DNA of 34,661 bases from Tannerellaceae bacterium (lineage in GTDB: Bacteria > Bacteroidota > Bacteroidia > Bacteroidales > Tannerellaceae): the NCBI GenBank assembly GCA_031280435.1, contig JAITGS010000115.1, positions 1 through 34,661 of the forward strand, in the 5' to 3' direction. Shown piece after piece: positions 1 to 8,118 of this stretch. Position numbers and translations under genes: made by a program. Below the pieces are notes generated by a model. It was not told where the DNA came from, did no database searches, and saw only the letters and a list, made by a program, of their open reading frames with translations. Within the stretch, counting starts at the first letter, position 1. Every line of letters begins with the position of its first letter.

Positions 1-386
1 TAGGACAGGCCTTAAACGGTTTAGGACAGGCCTTAAACGGTTTAGGACAGGCCTTAAACGGTTTAGGACAGGCCTTAAATGGTTTAGGGAATCCCATAAA
101 CGCTTTAGGGAATCCCATAAATGCTTTAGGGGAGCCCATAAATGCTTTAGGGAATCCCATAAATGCTTTAGGGGAGCCCATAAATGCTTTAGGGAATCCC
201 ATAAACGCTTTAGGGGAGCCCATAAACGCTTTAGGGAATCCCATAAACGCTTTAGGGAATCCCATAAATGCTTTAGGGGAGCCCATAAATGCTTTAGGGA
301 ATCCCATAAACGCTTTAGGGAATCCCATAAACGCTTTAGGGGAGGCCATAAATGCTTTAGGGAATCCCATAAATGCTTTAGGGAAG
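1..386. repeat. 21-bp tandem array 1, about 18 units
   Basis: Eighteen contiguous units start every 21 bp from position 1 to 358, with a partial unit at 379; the array may continue left of the window. Units 1-4 carry TTTAGGACAGGCCTTAAA and units 5-18 carry TTTAGGGAATCCCATAAA or a GGGGAGCCC variant. Both subfamilies share the skeleton TTTAGG...CC-N-TAAA, an interrupted dyad. Variants (A/G type and aaaC/aaaT) are interspersed, as expected from local duplication and conversion. There are no spacers and no plausible coding role. It lies just upstream of the promoter of the GH78 gene. Confidence 0.95.
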
Positions 387-444
387 GAAATATGTTGAAT
401 TTTTCTTGCAATATTCGGATTTTCGGGATGGCTGTCGGTAATAC

Positions 445-474
445 TTGCGCTTAAAAAAAGTCTGTTTATATTTG
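445..474 (+). promoter_or_regulatory. Bacteroidota-type promoter for the GH78 gene
   Basis: TTG at 445-447, 19 bp, then TATATTTG at 467-474 matches the Bacteroidota -33/-7 consensus (TTG, TAnnTTTG). Transcription would begin near 481, giving an approximately 50-nt leader before the ATG at 530. Confidence 0.7.
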
Positions 475-529
475 TCACGCTAAGAACGAGTATCAAAAAG
501 TATTTTTATCCTTTTTAAATCTATAAGTT

Positions 530-2962
530 ATGATTAAAACACGATTATTTCTTTATCTTTTTTTACTTATACAGTGTTTTGCCGTCGATGGGCAAATCGC
601 TCTTCCGGCTTATCAGCAGGCAAATGTCGATGCGGCGCTTTATGAGGGTCGATGGAAGGCCCGCTGGATTTCGGTGGCGGGCGAAGCTGCTAATACTTAC
701 GGTGTTTATCACTTCCGAAAGAGCATTGAGCTTGCTGCTGTGCCCGGCAAATTTGTTGTGCATGCCTCTGCCGACAATCGTTACAAGCTTTATGTAAACG
801 GGAAGCTGGCTTCGCTGGGCCCGGCTCGCGGTGATGTGTTTAACTGGAACTTCGAAACGGTTGATATAGCCCCCTTGCTGAAGGAGGGGCGCAATACGCT
901 GGCTGCGGTTGTATGGAACTATGCGGAGCGGAAGCCTGTTGCACAAATTTCGTTCCATCAGACGGGTTTTATACTGCAAGCTAATTCTGAGGCGGAATCT
1001 GTTATTAATACGGATGCTTCATGGCGCGCTGCGCGGAACAATGCCTACTCTCCGTGGGAAGATTGGCAGGTTTTGGGATACTATGTTGCCGGTCCGGGCG
1101 AATATCTGCGCTCGGCGGAGTACCCATGGGGCTGGGAGGCTGCGGATTTTGATGATTCGCAATGGAAAGCGGCTCGCACGGGCATAGAAGGGGCTATGAA
1201 GGGGGCCCGCGATTATCCTGGGAGGCAGCTTGTTCCGTCGGCTATTCCCCAGATGGAGCTGATGGCGGAGCGATTTGCGGCTGTGGCCGACGTTGAGGGA
1301 ATTGCGGCGCCCAAGGCTTTAGTTGCGGGAGGCGGCCTGACGGTTCCGCCGCGCAGCAATGTGCGTATCCTCCTTGATCAGGGAAAATTGACTACGGGTT
1401 ATTTGTCGCTGCTGTATTCCGGCGGGAAAAATGCGGACATCAAGATTGGATATGCGGAGGCTCTTTACGAATCGCAGAGCCAGTCGACGGTGAAGTCGTA
1501 TCGCCTGAATCCTAAGAATAATCGCAATGATGTGAAGGGCAAGACTTTTATAGGATATGGCGATCGCATACTGGCTGACGGGGGCGACGGGCGCATGTTT
1601 ACGCCGCTCTGGTGGCGCACGTGGCGCTATGTTGAGCTTAGGGTTCAAACTGAGGATCAGGCGCTTCGCATTGATGATGTTTATGGTACCTTCTCGGCTT
1701 ATCCGTTCCGCAGTGAAATAAGTTTTAAGGCTCCGGCGCAGCCCGATCTGGGCAAAATGCTGGATATTGGCTGGCGAACGGCCCGGCTGTGCGCCCACGA
1801 AACCTATATGGACTGCCCTTACTACGAGCAGCTTCAATATTTTGGGGATACTCGCATACAGGCTATGGTTACTCTTTACAATACTCGCGATACTTGCCTC
1901 GTTCGGAGCGCTATCGAGCAGGGCCGGCAGTCTATTGTTCCGGATGGCATCACTATGAGCCGCTATCCGTCGGGCTTGCATCAGTTTATTCCGTCGTTTT
2001 CGCTATGGTGGATTTGTATGGCGCATGATTACTGGCGATACAGGGGCGATGAGGGCTATTTGAGAAGCCTGCTCCCGTCTTTTAGGGGCGTTTTGTCGTT
2101 TTATGAGCGATATATGAAGCCTGATCGCAGCCTTGGTTATATTCCTTACTGGTATTTTGCGGATTGGTCGTCCGGATTTGCAAATGGTGAGCCTGTTCGT
2201 GAGAAGGAGGGCAATTCTGCGTTCCAGGATCTGCTCTATATCCTGGCTTTGGATGCCGCTTCGGAGATGGAGGAGGCTTTCGGGTCGTCTGCTAATTCCC
2301 AATATTACCGTGGGCTGGCCGGCAGGATCAGGGTTGGCATCCGCGCGAAGTATTGGGATGAGGCTAAGGGACTTTTTGCCGACACTCATGATCACAGGGC
2401 CTACTCTCAGCATGTTAACTCAATGGTTGTGCTGGCGGGGATTCTCTCTGTCGAGGAGGCGGGGGCTCTGATGACTCGTACGCTGAGCGATACGACGATT
2501 GCACAGGCCACGATCTACTTCAGGTACTATGTTCACCTGGCTTTGAAGCGTGCAGGCCTGGGTGATCAGTACCTTGATAATCTTGCGATATGGCGCGATC
2601 AGATGAAGCTGGGCCTTACGACCTGGGCTGAGATGCCTGAGCCTTCCCGATCGGACTGCCATGCCTGGGGCGCCAGCCCTAACGTGGAGCTTTTCCGCAT
2701 CCTCCTGGGCATTGACAGCGATGCTCCGGGATTTAAGCGGATCAGGATCGCTCCTTCGCTGGGCGAGCTGAAGGAGGTGAGCGGAACTATGCCTCATCCT
2801 TTGGGATCGGTTTCGGCGGCCTACCTGATCGACAAAAAGGGCGCCTTCCGGGCGACCTTGACGCTGCCCTCGGGCACGGATGGCGTATTTGTCTGGAAAG
2901 GACAAGAATATCCTCTGCATGAGGGAGCCAACATGTTTCAATTTGACGGCAATAAACGCTGA
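530..2962 (+). CDS. GH78 alpha-L-rhamnosidase-like enzyme
   Basis: An 810-residue exported glycoside hydrolase, expected to remove terminal alpha-L-rhamnose from plant or bacterial glycans in the periplasm or at the surface. Residues 1-22 form a signal peptide. A jelly-roll-like N-terminal part (about 40-240, with YGVYHFRKSIEL and YKLYVNGK) precedes the (alpha/alpha)6 barrel. The barrel motif MDCPYYEQLQYFGDTR carries D428, E433 and D440, the acidic cluster of GH78. A later TTWAEMPEP holds E701, the probable general base, and a small beta domain closes the protein. It stands alone with its own promoter and no SusC/D partner in view. Family assignment is firm; the exact substrate is inferred. 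Confidence 0.85.
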   Translation: MIKTRLFLYLFLLIQCFAVDGQIALPAYQQANVDAALYEGRWKARWISVAGEAANTYGVYHFRKSIELAAVPGKFVVHASADNRYKLYVNGKLASLGPARGDVFNWNFETVDIAPLLKEGRNTLAAVVWNYAERKPVAQISFHQTGFILQANSEAESVINTDASWRAARNNAYSPWEDWQVLGYYVAGPGEYLRSAEYPWGWEAADFDDSQWKAARTGIEGAMKGARDYPGRQLVPSAIPQMELMAERFAAVADVEGIAAPKALVAGGGLTVPPRSNVRILLDQGKLTTGYLSLLYSGGKNADIKIGYAEALYESQSQSTVKSYRLNPKNNRNDVKGKTFIGYGDRILADGGDGRMFTPLWWRTWRYVELRVQTEDQALRIDDVYGTFSAYPFRSEISFKAPAQPDLGKMLDIGWRTARLCAHETYMDCPYYEQLQYFGDTRIQAMVTLYNTRDTCLVRSAIEQGRQSIVPDGITMSRYPSGLHQFIPSFSLWWICMAHDYWRYRGDEGYLRSLLPSFRGVLSFYERYMKPDRSLGYIPYWYFADWSSGFANGEPVREKEGNSAFQDLLYILALDAASEMEEAFGSSANSQYYRGLAGRIRVGIRAKYWDEAKGLFADTHDHRAYSQHVNSMVVLAGILSVEEAGALMTRTLSDTTIAQATIYFRYYVHLALKRAGLGDQYLDNLAIWRDQMKLGLTTWAEMPEPSRSDCHAWGASPNVELFRILLGIDSDAPGFKRIRIAPSLGELKEVSGTMPHPLGSVSAAYLIDKKGAFRATLTLPSGTDGVFVWKGQEYPLHEGANMFQFDGNKR

Positions 2963-2969
2963 GCTGTCT

Positions 2970-3001
2970 GCAAGGGCGCTATGCTTGTTTAGCGCCCTTG
3001 C
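2970..3001 (+). terminator. strong hairpin after the GH78 stop
   Basis: CAAGGGCGCT (2971-2980) pairs with AGCGCCCTTG (2991-3000) around a 10-nt loop, extended by G2970-C3001. It begins 8 nt after the stop codon. There is no U-run, so it may act as a 3'-end stabiliser rather than a classical intrinsic terminator. Confidence 0.5.
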
Positions 3002-3131
3002 GGCATTGGCTTCCGATGCGCTAAAGCGGGGTTTAGGATATGGATCGGGCTGTTGCGATTGTTTTTTTGGGTGCTCGAAAGGCGAATTCCGGGGCTACAC
3101 ATATATATATTAGTATGCCGCATCATGCTTG

Positions 3132-3164
3132 TTGAGGGGATATTGGAAAAAACGCATATATTTG
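3132..3164 (+). promoter_or_regulatory. Promoter for the CNNM-family gene
   Basis: TTG at 3132-3134 and TATATTTG at 3157-3164 (22-bp spacing). The predicted transcript start near 3171 lies downstream of an in-frame ATG at 3129. This favours the ATG at 3195 as the true start. Confidence 0.6.
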
Positions 3165-3194
3165 CCCGCATATAATCAAGGCGTTTTATTGCAA

Positions 3195-4466
3195 ATGGAA
3201 ATCTTTATTATCTTGGGTTTGATTGTTGTGAACGGAATACTTGCGATGGCAGAGATTGCGTTGGTATCGGTTCGCAAGTCGCGTTTGGAAACGGATGCGA
3301 AGAGGGGTATTCAACCGGCGCTCAGGGCGCTTAATCTGGCGAATCGTCCCGAAAAATTTCTTTCGACCATACAAATCGGTGTTACGCTGATTGGTATTAT
3401 GACCGGGCTTTACTCCGGCGGCGCTATTGCCGACACTGTGGCCGGCTGGCTTGGACAATTTCCGTGGGCGGCTCCGCATGCGTCCTGGATTGCCCGCACA
3501 GGGATTGTGATCGTTGTAACCTACTTTACGTTGGTGCTTGGCGAGCTTGTACCGAAGCGGATAGGCATGAGTTATGCGGAATCGGTTGCCCGATTCATTG
3601 CCGGACCCATGAATTTGTTCTCCAAGTTGGTTACGCCCTTTGTGTGGTTGCTGTCGGGGAGTACGACTCTGATGGTTCGCCTGATGGGAATCCGTCAATC
3701 GGAGGAAAGTAAGGTGACGGAGGAGGAGATCAAGGCTATCGTGAAGGAGGGCTACGATGTTGGTGAAGTGCAGGAGGTGGAGCAGGACATAGTTGAGCGG
3801 GTGTTTAACCTGGGCGACCGCAACGTTGGCTCGATCATGACGCATCGCACCGACCTTGTGTGGTTAGACGTGAACGATAGCAATGAGAAGATTCGCGGCA
3901 AGGTGCAGGAGAACCTGTATAACACTTATCCGGTGATCTCCGAGAACTTTAACAATCTGCTGGGTATTGTTAACCTGAAGGATCTGTTCGGCAGGATCTA
4001 CTCTACGGACTTTTCCCTCCGCGACCTTATCCGTCCGGTTCAGTACGTGCCGGAAAATCTCAGCGTTTACAAAGCTCTTGAGCAGTTTAAAAACGCTCGC
4101 GTGAAGTACGGACTTGTTACTGATGAGTTTGGCGATGTACTTGGAATCGTTACTTTGAAGGATATAATGGAAGCTCTGGTTGGTGAGATGCCTGAAATAG
4201 GCGAGGAGCAGGAAATAGTTGAGCGTGCCGACGGCAGCTTCCTTGTGGAGGGTCAGATGTCGTTTTATAACTTCCTCGAGTATTTTGATCGCGAGGATCT
4301 GTATGCGGACTATGATTATAATACGCTTAGCGGCCTCCTGCTTGAGATCCTTCAGCATATCCCGCAGATTGGGGAGCAGGTGGATTGGCTTGACTTCCGC
4401 TTCGAGATTGTTGACATGGACGGCGCTCGGATTGACAAGGTGCTGGTTTCGCGTATTGAGAGCTGA
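3195..4466 (+). CDS. CNNM/CorC-type membrane protein with CBS pair
   Basis: A 423-residue inner-membrane protein of the hemolysin-related CNNM family (DUF21, CBS pair, CorC_HlyC). Members are linked to Mg2+ or Co2+ export or homeostasis. Helices lie near residues 1-22, 55-80, 94-118 and 125-150, with the family-typical MAEIALVSVRKSRLE after helix 1 and LGELVPKRIGMSYAE after helix 3. Two CBS motifs follow at about 205-325, then a C-terminal CorC-like domain (WLDFRFEIVDMDGARIDKVL). The start at 3195 was chosen because the promoter at 3132-3164 would not transcribe the upstream ATG and because helix 1 begins here. It is monocistronic, followed by a terminator. Ion specificity cannot be read from the sequence. 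Confidence 0.85.
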   Translation: MEIFIILGLIVVNGILAMAEIALVSVRKSRLETDAKRGIQPALRALNLANRPEKFLSTIQIGVTLIGIMTGLYSGGAIADTVAGWLGQFPWAAPHASWIARTGIVIVVTYFTLVLGELVPKRIGMSYAESVARFIAGPMNLFSKLVTPFVWLLSGSTTLMVRLMGIRQSEESKVTEEEIKAIVKEGYDVGEVQEVEQDIVERVFNLGDRNVGSIMTHRTDLVWLDVNDSNEKIRGKVQENLYNTYPVISENFNNLLGIVNLKDLFGRIYSTDFSLRDLIRPVQYVPENLSVYKALEQFKNARVKYGLVTDEFGDVLGIVTLKDIMEALVGEMPEIGEEQEIVERADGSFLVEGQMSFYNFLEYFDREDLYADYDYNTLSGLLLEILQHIPQIGEQVDWLDFRFEIVDMDGARIDKVLVSRIES

Positions 4467-4485
4467 GCCCTGATAGTGGGGATAC

Positions 4486-4524
4486 AAAAAAAATCATGCC
4501 CGTTTGACGGGCATGATTTTTTTT
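4486..4524. terminator. Bidirectional intrinsic terminator
   Basis: Stem ATCATGCCCG (4493-4502) with CGGGCATGAT (4508-4517) and a 5-nt loop, flanked by eight A on the left and eight T on the right. It serves the CNNM gene on the plus strand and the lipoprotein operon on the minus strand, which converge here. A further weak GGGTCG/CGACCC pairing (4537-4610) precedes a T-run on the plus strand. Confidence 0.9.
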
Positions 4525-4652
4525 GTAGAAATAAGCGGGTCGCCAACCTTATCAGCTTTCACCGTTCCGGTATCCTTACTCTAATATTGATGTTAACTGT
4601 TTGACGACCCTTGTTTTTTAATGACATCTTCCTTTTCGAGATCGGCAAGCTC

Positions 4653-5225
4653 TTAAGTTGCCATTTGAACCTTTACCCTGATGCCTTTGATGGATATCTG
4701 CAGCTTCAGGCGTTCGTTGTCGGAGAGATTGGTTTTGCCCGAAAGGTTGAGCGTTAAAGCATTGCTATTGCTGGTGAGGACAAGGAGCATGAGGGATTCG
4801 ACAAACTTCTTTGCATCGCTATTTTCGTAGACAGACCCAAGAGTATAGTCGGCAATGGTGAAAGAGAAGCCGGGTACGTCTTTGATATTAACAAGAAGGT
4901 CTTTTACGTTGCCGGCCTGGTTGTTGGTGGAAGTGACGTAAACCTTAACGGATTCGCATGTTACGCTCTTGATGTGTTCCTTGTTGTACTTTTTCAGTTC
5001 ATCGGCTCCATCAAAGTCGTCGAGGCTGATGGTTTGTTCCTCGTTGAAGTCGTTGTAGGTACCGGCGGGGCTACCTTCCGGTGCGGGATAAACCTCAAGT
5101 TCGTCGGATGCAAATTCAATGTTGGCTACGTCTACATCCCTTTCGGTCAGATCTTTGAGGATACGGTTGCAGCCTGTGGACAGCAATAGTGCGAATGCAC
5201 AAATAGGAATAATGATACGTTTCAT
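4653..5225 (-). CDS. Lipoprotein of unknown function
   Basis: About 190 residues with a lipoprotein signal ending in LLLSTGC (Cys 19 from the start used here). It is therefore predicted to be lipid-anchored in the envelope. No family is recognised. The mature part is rich in beta-prone segments (VKVYVTSTN, FSFTIADYTLG, LKLQISIKGIRVKVQM) and may form a small beta sandwich. A second ATG two codons upstream (5231) is equally possible. It lies 13-19 bp downstream of the outer-membrane protein gene on the same strand, so the two are probably co-transcribed from the promoter near 6049-6081 and may act together in the outer membrane. Confidence 0.75.
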   Translation of the reverse strand: MKRIIIPICAFALLLSTGCNRILKDLTERDVDVANIEFASDELEVYPAPEGSPAGTYNDFNEEQTISLDDFDGADELKKYNKEHIKSVTCESVKVYVTSTNNQAGNVKDLLVNIKDVPGFSFTIADYTLGSVYENSDAKKFVESLMLLVLTSNSNALTLNLSGKTNLSDNERLKLQISIKGIRVKVQMAT

Positions 5226-5244
5226 CGTCATATGGTTTTAAAAT

Positions 5245-6015
5245 TTATAAAATTCGCCAAGAGAGTTGGAAATTAAGCACGGGATAAGCCGTGATTTGTT
5301 TGAGAACATCGTGGGTGTCCAGCACGTCGGTGTTGGTGGATGCTGAGAGGTCGAGTTTGCGGCCATCCTGCTTCAGAGAGTATGCTCCGAGATAGACTGC
5401 TCCAAGCTCAAACTTGAACGACAGCCTGTTATTCTTCGCTATGGAGCGGCCAACACCTATACCTAAGTAGGGCTTCACGATTCCGCCGAGCTGAAGATCG
5501 AGGTTGGCGCGTCCGTCAGTGAGGATGAGTGTTTGATCGCCGATGTCGATGGTTGGCCAGCTGTATCCGGGCTTCAGTACCGCAGGATTGTCGTTGTTAG
5601 TCCAATCGGAGAGGAATCCCTGCAGCCCAAACTTGGATTGCCCGACATAGAATCCGGCGGTGATGTGGAAAATTCCGGCCGGGTGGAAGTCGACTAATAC
5701 ATTAGCGTGCGTGAAATTCATGCCGAGCTTGGCCCGATAGTCGGGAACATAGCCGAAGGCATCGTAGAGCTCGTTGTTGTCATCGGGCATGGCCACATTA
5801 ACGTAGTCGCTTTTAATACCGGCAGTCAGATTAAGTCCGGCACGGAGCACAAACTTTGACGACAGCGGACTTGCAACTTCGAGTCCGTATCCCAGCGTTG
5901 AAGATTTCAAGCCAATGCTAAACTGAGAGAATGGCGTAACATATTCTTGAGCAATAGATTGAAATGTCGAAAACGCCACAATGATACATGAAAGAATAAT
6001 TGTTTTTGAATTCAT
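5245..6015 (-). CDS. Outer-membrane beta-barrel protein
   Basis: 256 residues. The first 23 are a signal peptide ending in SIAQ. The rest alternates short amphipathic strands with turns (FVLRAGLNLTAGI, ANVLVDFHPAG, FHITAGFYVGQSKFG, KPYLGIGVGRSI, LSFKFELGAVYLG) and ends in NFQLSWRIL, as in a small 8-12-strand barrel. The start at 6015 was chosen because it opens the signal peptide and lies about 25 nt after the predicted transcript start; a longer in-frame start at 6081 would overlap the promoter. First gene of a two-gene operon with the lipoprotein. Specific function is unknown. Confidence 0.75.
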   Translation of the reverse strand: MNSKTIILSCIIVAFSTFQSIAQEYVTPFSQFSIGLKSSTLGYGLEVASPLSSKFVLRAGLNLTAGIKSDYVNVAMPDDNNELYDAFGYVPDYRAKLGMNFTHANVLVDFHPAGIFHITAGFYVGQSKFGLQGFLSDWTNNDNPAVLKPGYSWPTIDIGDQTLILTDGRANLDLQLGGIVKPYLGIGVGRSIAKNNRLSFKFELGAVYLGAYSLKQDGRKLDLSASTNTDVLDTHDVLKQITAYPVLNFQLSWRIL

Positions 6016-6048
6016 TTTTTTGTCAAATTTGATTATTAATATATGCCG

Positions 6049-6081
6049 CAAATATAGTAAAAGTTCTTTTGCAACAACCAA
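6049..6081 (-). promoter_or_regulatory. Promoter for the barrel/lipoprotein operon
   Basis: On the minus strand TATATTTG (plus 6049-6056), with TTG at plus 6079-6081 (22 bp) or 6075-6077 (18 bp). The leader is about 27 nt. Confidence 0.6.
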
Positions 6082-6409
6082 CTAAAATATTTTTTTTGCA
6101 CAAATATTCGCAAATTATTAGATGATTTGGGATAAAACATTTGAGCTAAACGGCTGATTAGTCGGATATTTATGGGAAATAAAGATGAAAATTTCAGTTT
6201 TTTGCTTAAATGCCGTTGCGGAAAAATTTCAACATCTGCTATATATATATAATGTGTACCTGTTCTAATCTCAACCGTCCCTGATGAAATAAGATGCATT
6301 TGCAATGGGTCGATTGCTATGCAGGGCAAAGTGTTTAAACAGAATTGATGCACAACTGTGCAAATCTGTTATGACGCAAGAACCGTGTTGGCCAAAATCT
6401 CGCGAAATG
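6082..6409. other. AT-rich non-coding stretch with TA-rich motif
   Basis: No credible gene is visible here; open frames lack codon bias and recognisable motifs. It contains a TA run at 6239-6257, reading on the minus strand as TACACATTATATATATATAG. Similar runs occur at 3098-3113, 16535-16553 and 21358-21373. Confidence 0.5.
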
Positions 6410-6505
6410 GAGGTCAAGCTCCGGCAATTTGACGTCAAGCAACGGCAACTTGACGTCAAGTAACGACAACTTGACGTCAAGTAACGGCAACTTGACGTCA
6501 AGTTT
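6410..6505. repeat. 21-bp tandem array 2, about 5 units
   Basis: Cores at 6431, 6452, 6473 and 6494 follow an exact 21-bp period, with a degenerate first unit near 6412. Each later core is the perfect palindrome CTTGACGTCAAG (TTTGACGTCAAG in the first full unit) followed by YAACGRCAA. The array sits between two divergent transcription units, so a terminator role is unlikely. Confidence 0.95.
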
Positions 6506-6832
6506 TTTGGATTTGAAAGCCAATCCAGGTCTATTGAAACCCTTTTTCTCTTTGTATATAAGTATATTAGCCTGTATGCCACAAACAATATGAGAAAGGT
6601 AGTGCGAAGAGGGCAATAAACTATGAACTCAAAAACCACACATCGATTAAACGGATATAGGCATTGGGAAAATCGGTGTTAGTTTGTTCAATTGCCGGCG
6701 GGTGCAACTTGAGATTGCTTGTCCCGGCTCTCTGAAACTATTATTTTGTAAGATAATTAAAGTGAAAATGAGGTTTCTCGGCAAAAAATGCAGTAAAATT
6801 AAATACGTTCGCCCCGGATCGCAGCATTGCTA
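6506..6832. other. Non-coding stretch, no gene seen
   Basis: No supported gene or stable structured RNA is evident between array 2 and the tRNA promoter. Minus-strand open frames crossing this area and the tRNA are artefacts. Confidence 0.5.
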
Positions 6833-6862
6833 TTGGCGAAAAGAAAAATAATAATACTTTTG
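6833..6862 (+). promoter_or_regulatory. Promoter of tRNA-Ser
   Basis: TTG at 6833-6835, 19 bp, then TACTTTTG at 6855-6862: a full match to the Bacteroidota consensus, with transcription starting about 28 nt before the mature tRNA. Confidence 0.75.
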
Positions 6863-6896
6863 CAGCGACAATCGTCCTCCGTTCACACACAAGCAA

Positions 6897-6983
6897 GGAA
6901 AGCTGCCGGAGTGGTCGATCGGGCCGCACTCGAAATGCGGTGTACGGGTAACTGTACCGGGGGTTCGAATCCCTCGCTTTCCG
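6897..6983 (+). tRNA. tRNA-Ser (anticodon CGA)
   Basis: An 87-nt type II tRNA. The acceptor stem GGAAAGC pairs with GCTTTCC (6976-6982), with discriminator G6983. The anticodon arm is CCGCA-CTCGAAA-TGCGG, giving anticodon CGA for UCG codons. A long variable arm (GTAC...GTAC) and a T-loop TTCGAAT are present. CCA is not encoded, as is usual in Bacteroidota. An AT-rich gene cassette begins directly downstream, so the tRNA 3' end may have served as an integration site. Confidence 0.93.
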
Positions 6984-7006
6984 CTTGCAACTGCCTGAAA
7001 ATGAGG

Positions 7007-7045
7007 GAAAAGCCTGGCAAACAAACATTTGTCGGGCTTTTCATT
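7007..7045 (+). terminator. Terminator of tRNA-Ser
   Basis: GAAAAGCCTG (7007-7016) pairs with CGGGCTTTTC (7033-7042), with an inner ACAAA/TTTGT stem, ending in TTTTC-ATT. Confidence 0.65.
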
Positions 7046-7099
7046 ATGCCTCAAGCCGCATTAAGCCGTATGGGGGCACACTGTTTTTCGCACTTTTTG

Positions 7100-7107
7100 T
7101 ATCTTTG
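7100..7107 (+). promoter_or_regulatory. -7 element of the channel/exonuclease cassette
   Basis: TATCTTTG matches the Bacteroidota -7 box; the upstream -33 region (TTTTTCG near 7083) is weak. The first start codon in the transcript is the ATG at 7158. Confidence 0.5.
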
Positions 7108-7157
7108 GTGCGAAATCGGGGACGAAATTTTTCCTCCCCACAACAACAACTATCAAA

Positions 7158-7331
7158 ATGAAACCAATAATTTTACGTTATGTGTTTGACCGCAAACGTG
7201 TTGCCGTCGACAGACATAAGCAAGGGCTTCTCCAAATCGAAGCCAGGCTCGAACAGATAGACAAGCTGCTCGCAGAAAAGGATAACGTTATAGGCGAAAA
7301 AGAACGGCTGATTCAAATATTGCTCAAATGA
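7158..7331 (+). CDS. 57-aa protein: integrase-arm-like start, coiled-coil tail
   Basis: A short frame not overlapped by any larger gene, about 44 nt after the predicted transcript start. Residues 1-30 (MKPIILRYVFDRKRVAVD, then GLLQIEAR) resemble the N-terminal arm-binding segment of Bacteroidota tyrosine recombinases. Residues 31-57 (LEQIDKLLAEKDNVIGEK, then ERLIQILLK) have heptad spacing typical of a coiled coil, as seen at the ends of small phage-type regulators. No catalytic recombinase part follows. It ends 9 bp before the channel gene, so translation is probably coupled. It could be a truncated integrase remnant kept as a small regulator or assembly peptide. The family resemblance is from memory and needs a search. 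Confidence 0.6.
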   Translation: MKPIILRYVFDRKRVAVDRHKQGLLQIEARLEQIDKLLAEKDNVIGEKERLIQILLK

Positions 7332-7340
7332 TAATTGTTA

Positions 7341-8081
7341 ATGTATAAAAAAGTCATAGATTATTCTCTTATTACACTAATCATTTCAAACTGTATCGCG
7401 GTAATTGTTGAAACCGTTGATGTTGTTTATAATTCATTTGGTGAGTTTTTTGTAATATTTGAAAAAACATCAGTTTGTATTTTTACAATTGAATATCTTT
7501 TTCGCTTGTGGAATTGCACAATAGAAGAGAGATTTCGCCGACCTATTATTGGCCGGCTGCAGTATATGGTATCGCTGAGAGCATTAGTAGATTTGCTTGC
7601 ATTCCTACCCTTTTATCTCCCATTTAGCACAGTTGACTTGAGATTTATTCGCATTTTGCGATTATTTCGATTTATGCGGATTTTTAAATTAGGACAATAT
7701 TGGAATGCAACAAAGCTGATATCCAATGTTCTAAAAGCCAAAAAAGAAGAGTTAATTTTATGCATCATAATTACTTTCGCTTTAATAATAATAGCGTCAA
7801 GTTTTATGTATTTCGCAGAAACCCAGGCGCAACCAGACAAATATCCAAGCATCCCCGCGACAATGTGGTGGTGCGTAACAACACTCACTACCGTTGGATA
7901 TGGCGACGTTTTCCCCATCACTATAATCGGGAAGGTATTAACGGCTTTGATCGCCATCCTTGGAATTGGTTTATTTGCATTACCTGCCGGAATCTTGGCC
8001 TCCGGGTTTGCAGAAGAATTGCATAAGGGGAAAGGCCGCGTGAAAACAACATGCCCGCATTGCGGGAATATTATACAATAG
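7341..8081 (+). CDS. Voltage-sensor-type K+ channel (6TM)
   Basis: A 246-residue inner-membrane channel of the ion_trans family. Helices: S1 about 8-28, S2 36-56, S3 75-95, S4 97-117 with regularly spaced arginines (LRFIRILRLFRFMRIFK), S5 135-157, pore loop with the K+ filter TVGYGD at 184-189, and S6 197-222. The C-terminal tail is short and carries CPHCGN, a single CxxC pair that could bind metal across subunits. There is no RCK or cyclic-nucleotide domain. The ATG at 7341 is preferred over a TTG two codons earlier. Base composition is clearly more AT-rich than the flanking housekeeping genes. It lies between a 57-aa protein and a membrane-anchored exonuclease, all apparently one transcript. 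Confidence 0.9.
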   Translation: MYKKVIDYSLITLIISNCIAVIVETVDVVYNSFGEFFVIFEKTSVCIFTIEYLFRLWNCTIEERFRRPIIGRLQYMVSLRALVDLLAFLPFYLPFSTVDLRFIRILRLFRFMRIFKLGQYWNATKLISNVLKAKKEELILCIIITFALIIIASSFMYFAETQAQPDKYPSIPATMWWCVTTLTTVGYGDVFPITIIGKVLTALIAILGIGLFALPAGILASGFAEELHKGKGRVKTTCPHCGNIIQ

Positions 8082-8118
8082 CCTACAATTATATTATCAT
8101 TTTAAATTTTAATACATT

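Noticed and set aside
1-386. Arrays as CRISPR
   Set aside because: Units are contiguous 21-mers (or 41/42-mers) without unique spacers of 25-45 bp, there are no cas genes, and units themselves vary.
4596-4652. Continuation of the lipoprotein after its stop (19 codons in frame), and a 22-codon frame in another phase
   Set aside because: Both are short, lie just before the terminator and lack any support beyond being open.
6741-7054. Minus-strand proteins across the tRNA
   Set aside because: They are translations of the tRNA-Ser gene in reverse, a well-known artefact.
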